Shown: in pieces, positions 1 to 5,557 of the stretch
How the letters are laid out: each line of letters starts with the position of its first letter
Numbering within the stretch: the first letter of the stretch is position 1
Source: Wenzhouxiangella sp.
GTDB taxonomy: Bacteria; Pseudomonadota; Gammaproteobacteria; Xanthomonadales; Wenzhouxiangellaceae
Direction of reading: 5' to 3'
Assembly (NCBI GenBank): GCA_007119095.1
Contig: SKQI01000156.1
Coordinates: 1-10,611, forward strand
DNA length: 10,611 nt
Notes under the pieces: generated by a model
What the model saw: the letters and a program-made list of their open reading frames with translations, nothing else
Told to the model about the DNA's origin: nothing
The model's database searches: none
Translations under genes and position numbers: made by a program

Positions 1-35
1 CGCTTTCAGCAGGGGGCGTTCAGGTGGGTTGACTA

Positions 36-62
36 ACCGCGAAGACGCAAAGGACGCGAAGG
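36..62. repeat. Three 9-nt tandem units, consensus ACGCGAAGG
   Basis: The units are ACCGCGAAG (36-44), ACGCAAAGG (45-53) and ACGCGAAGG (54-62). Similar GCGAAGGACGCGAAG strings are, from memory, scattered in intergenic DNA of many proteobacteria and create spurious open frames; I cannot confirm that here. The repeat lies directly after the possible stop of an upstream gene. Confidence 0.5.
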
Positions 63-172
63 GAAAGAGAAAACCGCTGGTTGTCCTGTCCTGCTCAGCC
101 GAGTCTCTCATCGCTGACCGACTGAAGCCAGATATGCAAACAGGCACTATTAACATGACCATCAGCCTACTC

Positions 173-227
173 CCAGCTCTCGCAGCGGGTGGTATCTGTC
201 AGGCCGAGAGCTGGCGGATACCACCCG
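173..227. repeat. Two interlocking perfect inverted repeats (A-B-A'-B')
   Basis: Arm A CCAGCTCTCG (173-182) is the perfect reverse complement of A' CGAGAGCTGG (205-214). Arm B CGGGTGGTATC (186-196) is the perfect reverse complement of B' GATACCACCCG (217-227). The order is A-B-A'-B', a pseudoknot-like interleaving rather than nested hairpins. Linkers are 3, 8 and 2 nt. The 2-nt linker could hardly span a full 10-bp stem, so the two hairpins more likely form alternately, or the arms are protein-binding or recombination sites. There is no T-run, so it is not a standard terminator. Confidence 0.7.
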
Positions 228-315
228 ATGCCCTCCACCCCCCAACATTCAAGTCGCGAATCCGTATGACAACGAAAGATGCGATGATGACCTCAAGCCA
301 ATCATCGGACCTGCA

Positions 316-879
316 ATGACTGAGCCACCAAAAACGCCCTCTCTCTACGCCGTGCTGCTCGGTGGTCGCGCTGCGCGCTGCCATGTCGAGCTGCATGACG
401 TTGTGTTTGCGGTCGGCGATGGCCTGGAATCGCTACACGAGCAACTGCTGGATGCCTGGTTTGGCCAGCCGAAGGGCTTGCATGTTGATGCCTGGGCGCG
501 GCTGGACCAGATTGAAGGCTATCGAGTTCACCTCGACCGGCAGGCTGTGCCAGGTCCGAATCGGCTCTGGTTCATTAACATCGGCGGCTACCGCAAGGGC
601 GAGTTCGCCGAGCGTCACGCCTATGCTTTCATGGCCGGCACCGGCAAGGCCGAGGTCAAGGCCCGGGCCAAGGCCAGCCTGCTGAAAGGACATGAACTGG
701 TCCACAAAGACGACCTGCTGGACGTTGACGACTGCCTCTGCATTGACCGCGTCGGTCCTTGGCATGTGCGCCTGGAAGCCGAACCGGACGCCCAAGCGCC
801 CCAGATCACCAACGGCTACTTTCCGCTTCCGGCAGCAACGGTCGCCCGCTGGTGCGCTGAAGAAGCCAGAAAGAGCTGA
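316..879 (+). CDS. DUF1543 domain-containing protein
   Basis: This 187-residue soluble protein matches the DUF1543 pattern: a first strand ending in LGG (residues 15-17), then ELHDVVF (25-31), a Trp-containing helix, and KGLHVDAW (53-60). The family has no established biochemical role that I know of. The second half (about 84-153) looks like a diverged copy of the first (about 10-73): both open with a hydrophobic strand ending in GG, have a central His-aromatic stretch, and end in an acidic segment followed by a HVRL/RVHL strand. There is no signal peptide or membrane segment. The ATG at 316 is chosen because the conserved LGG strand starts a few residues in; the upstream Shine-Dalgarno is weak. 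It sits 59 nt before the Crp/Fnr gene on the same strand, so co-transcription is possible but unproven. Confidence 0.8.
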   Translation: MTEPPKTPSLYAVLLGGRAARCHVELHDVVFAVGDGLESLHEQLLDAWFGQPKGLHVDAWARLDQIEGYRVHLDRQAVPGPNRLWFINIGGYRKGEFAERHAYAFMAGTGKAEVKARAKASLLKGHELVHKDDLLDVDDCLCIDRVGPWHVRLEAEPDAQAPQITNGYFPLPAATVARWCAEEARKS

Positions 880-901
880 AGCGCTCCGGTCAAACCCGGA
901 T

Positions 902-920
902 TAAAATCAATTGTCTCAAT
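902..920 (+). promoter_or_regulatory. Possible -10 box and small palindrome before the Crp/Fnr gene
   Basis: TAAAAT at 902-907 matches the sigma70 -10 consensus at five of six positions, but no convincing -35 lies at normal spacing. The palindrome ATTG-TCT-CAAT at 910-920 would fall near the start site and could be an operator for autoregulation. It does not match the TTGAT-N4-ATCAA site of FNR. Confidence 0.25.
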
Positions 921-938
921 CGGACGGGGTTCAGGGCC

Positions 939-1658
939 GTGTCCATAAATAGCTGCATCGTTGAACGCTTTTCGGAACTGCGCGAGCTGGATGAGCAGGA
1001 AAAAGATCTGCTCGCCAACCTGGAGCGCGATCTGAAAAGCTACCCGACCGGCGAGCGGCTGCAGGCCATTGGCGATCCAGCCAGTCAATTCTTCACCCTG
1101 CACAGCGGCTGGGCCTGCAGCGTGCGCGTGCTTGCCGACGGCCAGCGACAGGTGCTGGACATTTTTCTGCCCGGACAGGTCATGGGCTTGAGGGAGATGG
1201 GGTTTGACAAGAGTCATGCCGAAATCGTGGCGCTGACCGATGTCGAGGCCTGCCCTTTCCCCAGAACGCGGCTGAAGGAGCTTCTCGAGGAAGCGCCACG
1301 ATTGGGAGAGCTGTTTTTCATTGTCATGGCACGCGAACAAGCCATGCTCACTGAACGCATGATCAGCATCGGTAGACGGCCCGCCCTCAAACGCATCGCC
1401 CACTTTCTACTGGAATTCAAGGTACGCCTGGGCTGTTCGGATGACGAATTCGAGTTTCCGCTCAATCAACCCGTGATCGGCGATGCGCTTGGTCTGTCGG
1501 CCGTCCACGTCAGTCGTACGCTCTCGACCCTGCGCAAACGCGGCCTGGTGGCCTCGGAAAACGGGACGATCCGGCTGCTCGATGTCGAGCATTTGATTGA
1601 TCTTGCCGAGTTCGAGCGTGGCTATCTTGACTGCCATATGCGCTGGGCGCAGGAGTAA
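939..1658 (+). CDS. Crp/Fnr-family transcriptional regulator
   Basis: This 239-residue protein has an N-terminal effector-domain beta-roll (about 20-115), a dimerisation helix (about 118-160) and a C-terminal winged helix-turn-helix (about 172-206). The recognition helix reads GLSAVHVSRTL (185-195); relative to FNR the SR pair is kept but the Glu that reads TTGAT is a Val, so the DNA target probably differs. The Arg-Ser pair that binds cAMP phosphate in CRP is not seen after LPGQVMGL (77-84), and there is no FNR-type N-terminal cysteine cluster, so the signal is unknown. The start is GTG 939 with a G-rich stretch (926-929) as a weak ribosome site. The gene converges on the DUF1328 gene and lies close to the CsbD gene, making those stress genes plausible targets (inference). 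Confidence 0.9.
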   Translation: MSINSCIVERFSELRELDEQEKDLLANLERDLKSYPTGERLQAIGDPASQFFTLHSGWACSVRVLADGQRQVLDIFLPGQVMGLREMGFDKSHAEIVALTDVEACPFPRTRLKELLEEAPRLGELFFIVMAREQAMLTERMISIGRRPALKRIAHFLLEFKVRLGCSDDEFEFPLNQPVIGDALGLSAVHVSRTLSTLRKRGLVASENGTIRLLDVEHLIDLAEFERGYLDCHMRWAQE

Positions 1659-1664
1659 GCCAGT

Positions 1665-1690
1665 GCCTGCCGATCATGCGATCGGCAGGC
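1665..1690. terminator. Perfect 11-bp hairpin between convergent genes
   Basis: GCCTGCCGATC (1665-1675) and GATCGGCAGGC (1680-1690) pair perfectly around a 4-nt loop, 7 nt after the Crp/Fnr stop and just beyond the DUF1328 stop on the other strand. The placement fits a shared bidirectional terminator. Neither side has a T-run, so intrinsic termination would be weak; it may instead protect mRNA 3' ends. Confidence 0.5.
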
Positions 1691-1696
1691 GAAAGG

Positions 1697-1861
1697 CTAG
1701 ACTGGGGGACGACGGCCAGTCAGGAAAAAGACCAAAGCCACGATCAGACCGACCACGAACAGAATCCAGGCAATGTTGGTTGCCGCCCCGGCAATGCCGC
1801 TAAGGCCCAACACGCCGGCGATGATGGCTACGATCAAGAAAATCAGCGCCCATGAAAACAT
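1697..1861 (-). CDS. DUF1328 (YtjA-type, UPF0391) small membrane protein
   Basis: The - strand encodes a 54-residue hydrophobic protein beginning MFSWALIFLIVAIIAGVLG. It has two predicted membrane helices (about 4-20 and 31-48) separated by a Gly/Ala-rich turn (LSGIAGAATNIAW) and a short basic-proline tail (TGRRPPV). Length, opening residues and the GIAGAA turn are those of the DUF1328/YtjA family, inner-membrane proteins of unknown function often found near stress genes. An AAGGA ribosome site lies 8 nt before the ATG (bases 1870-1874 on +). The gene is divergent from the CsbD gene across a 143-nt spacer and convergent with the Crp/Fnr gene, so control by that regulator is possible (inference). 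Confidence 0.93.
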   Translation of the reverse strand: MFSWALIFLIVAIIAGVLGLSGIAGAATNIAWILFVVGLIVALVFFLTGRRPPV

Positions 1862-1869
1862 GATGATTA

Positions 1870-1874
1870 TCCTT
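1870..1874 (-). promoter_or_regulatory. Ribosome binding site of the DUF1328 gene
   Basis: AAGGA on the - strand, 8 nt upstream of the ATG whose complement is at 1859-1861. It fixes the start of this very short gene, choosing this ATG over later in-frame codons. Confidence 0.7.
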
Positions 1875-1890
1875 CTTGTTTTGGTGAGCC

Positions 1891-1901
1891 TTCAGCCTAG
1901 C
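1891..1901 (-). promoter_or_regulatory. Possible RpoS-type extended -10 for the DUF1328 gene
   Basis: The - strand reads GCTAGGCTGAA, matching the RpoS-preferred extended -10 pattern KCTAYRCTTAA at nine of eleven positions, about 30 nt upstream of the ATG. No clear -35 is present, which RpoS promoters tolerate. The stress-gene context agrees with this; the evidence is only a motif match. Confidence 0.3.
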
Positions 1902-2004
1902 TTCCTGATCCGGGCGTTGCCTTAACCCAAGTTATGGCGGTTGCCGGACAGGACCACTACGGTAGATGGCTGATTGAAAAAATTCCCAAACGGAGTAACG
2001 GCAA

Positions 2005-2199
2005 ATGAATGAAGATCAAGCGCAAGGAAAATGGGATCGATTCACCGCCAAGGTCAAGCAGGAGTGGGGCAAGCTGACCGATGACGAGGTCAAACAGGCC
2101 GAAGGCAACAAGGATGAATTGATTGCCCGCATCCGTGAAAAATACGGAGACAGCAAGGAAACCATCTCAAAGAAGTTCAACGAACTGCTGGAGGACTGA
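2005..2199 (+). CDS. CsbD family stress-response protein
   Basis: This 64-residue hydrophilic protein matches the CsbD/YjbJ family: NEDQAQGKWDRFTAKVKQEW at the start, then KLTDDEV, AEGNKDELIARI and a lysine-rich end. Such proteins form a small helical bundle, are abundant in general stress or stationary phase, and have no known enzymatic activity. The ATG at 2005 is preceded by GGAG (1992-1995). It is divergent from the DUF1328 gene and is followed after only 2 nt by the lipoprotein gene, whose GGAGG ribosome site lies inside the end of this one, so these two are co-transcribed and probably translationally coupled. Confidence 0.92.
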   Translation: MNEDQAQGKWDRFTAKVKQEWGKLTDDEVKQAEGNKDELIARIREKYGDSKETISKKFNELLED

Positions 2200-2201
2200 G
2201 C

Positions 2202-2420
2202 ATGAACAGGTTTGGACAACTAACCATCCGCGCCCTTTTTCTCGGGCTGGCCCTGGCCTTTCTGGCCAGCGCCAGCCTGACCGGCTGCCGCGATCCGGGC
2301 CCAGCCGAAGAAGCCGGCCGGGAGGTTGATGAAGCCGTAGAAGACGCCAGAGATGCCCTGGACGAACTCGGCGAAGATGCCGAAGACGCCCTGGAAGAGC
2401 TTGAAGAAGAGTTCGACTAG
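2202..2420 (+). CDS. Small acidic lipoprotein
   Basis: This 72-residue protein begins with a basic N-region (MNRFGQLTIR), a hydrophobic core (11-25) and a lipobox LTGC with the lipidated Cys at residue 29. The mature 44 residues carry 21 acidic and only 3 basic residues, arranged as Glu/Asp-Ala-Leu heptads (about 39-70) that should form an amphipathic helix or coiled coil. Arg, not Asp, follows the Cys, so outer-membrane sorting is expected under the usual +2 rule. I do not recognise a named family; it resembles other tiny helical lipoproteins found beside CsbD-type genes. GGAGG at 2190-2194 gives it a strong ribosome site overlapping the CsbD stop region. The known terminator-like hairpin follows at 2436-2481. 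Confidence 0.8.
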   Translation: MNRFGQLTIRALFLGLALAFLASASLTGCRDPGPAEEAGREVDEAVEDARDALDELGEDAEDALEELEEEFD

Positions 2421-2426
2421 GGAGCA

Positions 2427-2454
2427 CTGACCTTGTCCGGCGATGGGCTAAACT
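2427..2454 (+). promoter_or_regulatory. Possible sigma70 promoter for yhbY
   Basis: CTGACC (2427-2432) and TAAACT (2449-2454) each match the -35 and -10 consensus at four of six positions with a 16-nt spacer. The -10 box lies in the loop of the terminator hairpin. A transcript would start near 2461, giving a leader of about 20 nt with no Shine-Dalgarno before yhbY. Confidence 0.3.
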
Positions 2455-2481
2455 ATGCAGAACGCCCATCGCCGGATTTTT
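2436..2481 (+). terminator. Rho-independent terminator of the CsbD-lipoprotein unit
   Basis: A perfect 13-bp GC-rich stem, TCCGGCGATGGGC (2436-2448) with GCCCATCGCCGGA (2464-2476), encloses a 15-nt loop and is followed by five T (2477-2481). This is a strong intrinsic terminator. It ends one base before the yhbY ATG (2483), so read-through transcripts would place the yhbY start against the foot of a stable hairpin. Confidence 0.88.
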
Positions 2482-2482
2482 C

Positions 2483-2773
2483 ATGGCCCTTAGCAACGCT
2501 CAGAAGAAATACCTGCGCGGTCTCACCCACCAGCTGGACCCTGTCGTCATGGTTGCCGACAAGGGATTGACCGACAACGTCAGGGCCGAGATCGAGCAAG
2601 CGCTCGAGCACCATGAACTGATCAAGATTCGCCTGCGCGCCGAGCGCGATCAGCGCAGCGAATGGATCGCCGAAATCACGCGTGAAACGCGCGCTGAGCT
2701 CGTTCACCAGATCGGCCAGGTCGCTTGCTATTACCGCCGGCATCCGAAAAAACCCAAAATCGCTCTCCCCTGA
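2483..2773 (+). CDS. yhbY: YhbY family RNA-binding (CRM domain) protein
   Basis: This 96-residue protein is a single CRS1-YhbY (CRM) domain, the bacterial stand-alone form linked to large-subunit ribosome precursors. Visible signatures are the opening LSNAQKKYLRGLTHQLDPVV, the loop region DKGLTDNV (about 26-33) and EIEQALEHHELIKIRL (about 36-51), closely like E. coli YhbY. The first Gly of the usual GxxG loop appears replaced (VADKG). There is no Shine-Dalgarno; the T-tract of a terminator directly precedes the ATG, so translation is probably leader-poor or depends on an A/U-rich start. A Mth938-like gene follows 25 nt later on the same strand, likely in one operon. Confidence 0.93.
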   Translation: MALSNAQKKYLRGLTHQLDPVVMVADKGLTDNVRAEIEQALEHHELIKIRLRAERDQRSEWIAEITRETRAELVHQIGQVACYYRRHPKKPKIALP

Positions 2774-2798
2774 CACTTACCCGCCGCCCTGCGTAACT

Positions 2799-3188
2799 AT
2801 GCAATTGACCGAGCACCGGCCCGGCAATCACCATGTCGTTCGTCGCGTCGACTCCAGTGCCGTCTGGATTGATGATCAGCGTATTGAGCACAGCCTGATC
2901 GTCGGCGCACGCTTTCTTCGCACCGACTGGCCGGTCCGCGATCTGGCTGACCTCAATGAACAGGCTCTCACCCCCATCTTTGAACTGTCCCCAGAACTGG
3001 TACTGATCGGGTTTGGAGACCAACAGCAGTTTGTTGCACCCAGCCTGCAGCGGCGCTTTTTCGAACAGGGCATCGGCCTGGAATGCATGACGCTGCCAGC
3101 CGCTTGTCGCACCTTTAATGTGTTGATGAGCGAGAACCGGCGAGCAATCGCCGCGCTGATCCTCTCTGGCAACACAACAGACGCCTAA
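2799..3188 (+). CDS. Mth938-like (DUF498, Xcc1710-type) protein
   Basis: This 129-residue protein matches the Mth938-like/DUF498 family, which includes Xanthomonas Xcc1710 and mitochondrial NDUFAF3. Visible features are MQLTEHRPGNHHVV at the start, SLIVGARFLRTDWPV, the strand-turn ELSPELVLIGFGDQQQF, then GIGLECMTLPAACRTFNVLMSENRRAIAALIL. NDUFAF3 assists complex I assembly; the bacterial role is not settled. The open frame extends upstream to 2682 over yhbY, but the family's N-terminus begins at the ATG 2799, so that start is preferred. No Shine-Dalgarno is evident. It lies 25 nt after yhbY and is followed by a small terminator. Confidence 0.9.
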   Translation: MQLTEHRPGNHHVVRRVDSSAVWIDDQRIEHSLIVGARFLRTDWPVRDLADLNEQALTPIFELSPELVLIGFGDQQQFVAPSLQRRFFEQGIGLECMTLPAACRTFNVLMSENRRAIAALILSGNTTDA

Positions 3189-3190
3189 AA

Positions 3191-3213
3191 TCAGCCACAG
3201 GCTGACAGTTTTT
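3191..3213 (+). terminator. Short rho-independent terminator after the Mth938-like gene
   Basis: TCAGCC (3191-3196) and GGCTGA (3200-3205) form a 6-bp stem with a 3-nt loop, followed by CAG and five T (3209-3213), 2 nt after the stop codon. The stem is short, so some read-through into the next gene is likely. Confidence 0.55.
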
Positions 3214-3271
3214 GCTAATGTAAGACTTTATCAATCAGGGGGAGCAGGTCGTTTCCACGGCCGCCAGCCAG

Positions 3272-5557
3272 ATGAAATCCAACGACCCTCGCCCGGATCT
3301 TGCCCTGTCGGCTGTCCCCCGTGCTGCCTTTATCGCGTCGGCGGACCTGCGCCGGCTGATGTCGGGACGCAGCATTCCTTCTCCGGCGGCGGTCCGTCAG
3401 ATCCTGCAATGGCTATCTCCGCTGAATCCAAAGACACGCGCCCTCGTTGTTGGCAGCGGCTCTGGCTATCTGCCGGCCGTCCTTCGCCAACTCGTTGGCC
3501 GGCTTGATGTCATTGAAAAAGACGCCAGCATCGCCGACATTGCTCGCAAAAACTGGCGCAAGGCCCGCACCGCGCCGATTGCCATCACGGTGGGCGATGG
3601 CCAGCAAGGGGTGCCGGAGCAGGCGCCTTTCGACCTGATTGTATGCACCTGTGAGATTGCCGACACCAGCGAACTGATCAAGCAGCTTGCCCCCGACGGC
3701 AGCCTCTACACTCTGGAAGGGGATGAGCCGATGATGCCCAACCTGGCCAGCTATCGGCCCAAGGGCGCTTCCGGTGCCAGCCGCATGCAACTGGGACCGG
3801 TCAACTTCAGCCGCGATACCGGCGACATTCTGATCGACCTGGACTATATCGACCAGGCACAGCTGCAGGAGGCTCGAGATGAGGCACTGCGCAAACGCGA
3901 ACCGGTCATCAATGTTGTACGCCGGCGCCTGCGGGTGGACGACACAGAGTTTTATCGCAACATCGCGACCCAGCGTGGCCTGCCCTTCATGCAGGCCGAC
4001 GAACTGCTCAACGATCTGGATGTATCACTTTTCCGACGGTTTTCGAAAACCTTCCTGGATAACCAGCGGCAAATCCCCGTTCGAGCCGACGGCGATGCCC
4101 TGCTGGTGATCTCCGACAACCCCGATGCCAGCCTGGATGACCTCGCTCGCATGCACGGCAGCGGTCGGCTGCGCATGGCCCTGGTCACGCCAACCAGTTT
4201 CAAGCGCGTCTGGTCTGCGCTGGAACTGACCCAGCGCAGCAAGCAAATGCTGCGCTGGCGAGAAGAGCCAACCACGCCGGTCAGCGAGGAAGAGGACAAC
4301 GAGCCGCGCGAAAAGGATCTGATGGATCCAGAGACGCGCGAGATCAGCCACTACCTGGTTTCCATCTATGAAGCCATTCTTCTGGATGCAGTCAGCGCCA
4401 ACGCCAGTGATGTGCACGTCGAGCGCTATGGGAACAGGATTCGTATCCGCATCCGGGCTGACGGTGAACTGCATGACCTGACCCATTACAAGCTCACGCC
4501 CCGGGATCATGCCGGCCTGATCAACGTCATCAAGGTTCGGGCGGAAATCAACATCGCAGAACGAAGACTGCCGCAAGGTGGCCGCTCTCACATGCGAGTC
4601 GGCACCACCAACTACGACCTGCGGGTACAGATTCAACCCTCTCTGCACGGCGAGCATGCCGTCATTCGCCTGCTGTCCCAGACCGGTCGCGTGCTGGGCC
4701 TGGACGAGCTCGGCATGGCTCCGCGCGTTGCCCAGCTATATCAGCGCCTGCTCAATAACCCCGCTGGACTGGTACTGGTTGTGGGGCCGACCGGGTCGGG
4801 CAAATCAACCACCCTGTACGCCGCACTGCAGTCACTGGCCGATGATGGCCGTCGCAAGGTCATCACGGTGGAAGATCCGATCGAGTACTCGATCGACAAT
4901 ATCCAGCAGACCCGGGCGCGTCCTGAAATCGGCTTCAATTTTGCCGATGCCATGCGATCCTTCGTCCGCCAGGATCCCGACGTTATCCTGGTCGGCGAAA
5001 TTCGTGATACCGAAACGGCGCTGGAGGCTATCCGGGCTTCCCAGACCGGTCACCTGGTGTTATCGACGCTGCACAGCAACGATGCCGTTGATGCCCTGCA
5101 GCGCCTGTTCGACCTCGATATCCTGGCCAACTCTGTTGCCGGAGAGCTGCTGGCCGTCATTGCCCAGCGCCTGGCCAAGCGCATCTGCCCGCATTGCCGA
5201 CAGCCTGCCGAACCCGACCCGGCCATCCTGGCCGAAGTCTTTCCGGAGCGCGTCCCCCCTGGGTTTCGCTGCTTCGAAGGGACAGGCTGCACAGAGTGCA
5301 ACGGGCGCGGCACGAAAGGCCGGGTGGCGGTCGTTGAGTTTTTGAGCGTCAACGATGAAATCCGCAATGTCATTTCGCGCCAGCCGCCGGTAGGCGAGCT
5401 ACGGTGGCAGGCGCTGGACGCCGGCCTGATGACGATGCGAGATAGCGCACTCGATCATGTCATTGCCGGCACCATCCCGTTAAGTGAACTTCCCCGGATA
5501 CTGCACCAGGAGCGCATGGCACCGGAGCAGCGCGGCGGCCGCAGGAGCAATTCATGA
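3272..5557 (+). CDS. PCMT-like domain fused to GspE/PilB-family ATPase
   Basis: This 761-residue protein has three parts. Residues about 1-150 resemble the Rossmann domain of protein-L-isoaspartate methyltransferase: VPRAAF (15-20), SAM loop VVGSGSGY (59-66), VIEKD (80-84), VGDG (107-110) and FDLIV (120-124). The acidic residue before the SAM loop is Val, and the catalytic TISQP-type motif reads SIPSP (34-38), so authentic PCMT activity is doubtful. Residues about 180-315 are a GspE/MshE-type N-domain with poorly kept c-di-GMP motifs. Residues about 355-745 are a complete secretion ATPase: Walker A GPTGSGKS (505-512), Asp box VEDPIEY (533-539), Walker B ILVGEIRD (572-579), His box STLHSND (598-604) and zinc cysteines 639, 642, 673 and 676. 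It should hydrolyse ATP at the inner membrane, but no secretion or pilus partner gene is nearby. The ATG 3272 lacks a ribosome site, so the true start is uncertain. Confidence 0.9.
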   Translation: MKSNDPRPDLALSAVPRAAFIASADLRRLMSGRSIPSPAAVRQILQWLSPLNPKTRALVVGSGSGYLPAVLRQLVGRLDVIEKDASIADIARKNWRKARTAPIAITVGDGQQGVPEQAPFDLIVCTCEIADTSELIKQLAPDGSLYTLEGDEPMMPNLASYRPKGASGASRMQLGPVNFSRDTGDILIDLDYIDQAQLQEARDEALRKREPVINVVRRRLRVDDTEFYRNIATQRGLPFMQADELLNDLDVSLFRRFSKTFLDNQRQIPVRADGDALLVISDNPDASLDDLARMHGSGRLRMALVTPTSFKRVWSALELTQRSKQMLRWREEPTTPVSEEEDNEPREKDLMDPETREISHYLVSIYEAILLDAVSANASDVHVERYGNRIRIRIRADGELHDLTHYKLTPRDHAGLINVIKVRAEINIAERRLPQGGRSHMRVGTTNYDLRVQIQPSLHGEHAVIRLLSQTGRVLGLDELGMAPRVAQLYQRLLNNPAGLVLVVGPTGSGKSTTLYAALQSLADDGRRKVITVEDPIEYSIDNIQQTRARPEIGFNFADAMRSFVRQDPDVILVGEIRDTETALEAIRASQTGHLVLSTLHSNDAVDALQRLFDLDILANSVAGELLAVIAQRLAKRICPHCRQPAEPDPAILAEVFPERVPPGFRCFEGTGCTECNGRGTKGRVAVVEFLSVNDEIRNVISRQPPVGELRWQALDAGLMTMRDSALDHVIAGTIPLSELPRILHQERMAPEQRGGRRSNS

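Larger units (their letters stand above)
1..315. other. Non-coding left flank of the DUF1543 gene
   Basis: I find no convincing gene here. Frame 1 is open from base 1 to a TAA at 34-36 and could be the last 11 codons of an upstream gene, but this is too short to judge. Longer open frames (29-319 on +, 199-396 on -) have no recognisable protein features and I treat them as spurious. The stretch holds a 9-nt tandem repeat (36-62), two interlocking perfect inverted repeats (173-227) and a 7-bp inverted repeat (282-288 with 301-307) ending just before the DUF1543 start. No good promoter was found; TATTAA at 148-153 resembles a -10 box but lacks a -35. Confidence 0.5.

Noticed and set aside
29..319. 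A 96-codon open frame at the left edge
   Set aside because: It begins in the 9-nt tandem repeat and runs through the inverted repeats, with no family resemblance and no ribosome site.
885..900. TCCGG/CCGGA hairpin after the DUF1543 gene as a terminator
   Set aside because: The stem is only 5 bp and no T-run follows; it overlaps the possible promoter region of the next gene.
2451..2803. Identical 9-mer AACTATGCA at 2451-2459 and 2795-2803, near two gene starts
   Set aside because: Repeated 9-mers are expected by chance in 10 kb, and the two copies sit differently relative to their start codons.
3452..3715. Active isoaspartyl methyltransferase activity for the N-terminal domain
   Set aside because: The motif I acidic residue and the catalytic Ser motif are not conserved, so I call the domain PCMT-like only.
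3812..4000. c-di-GMP binding by the GspE-like N-domain, tempting because a cyclase is downstream
   Set aside because: The RLGxxL...G type MshEN motifs are not kept: Arg is displaced, the later Gly is Asp, and the second copy is worse.
4578..5345. A 255-codon open frame on + in another frame inside the GspE-like gene
   Set aside because: It overlaps the Walker A and B region of the true frame, and its Pro/Ser/Trp/Arg-rich translation is typical of a shifted reading.
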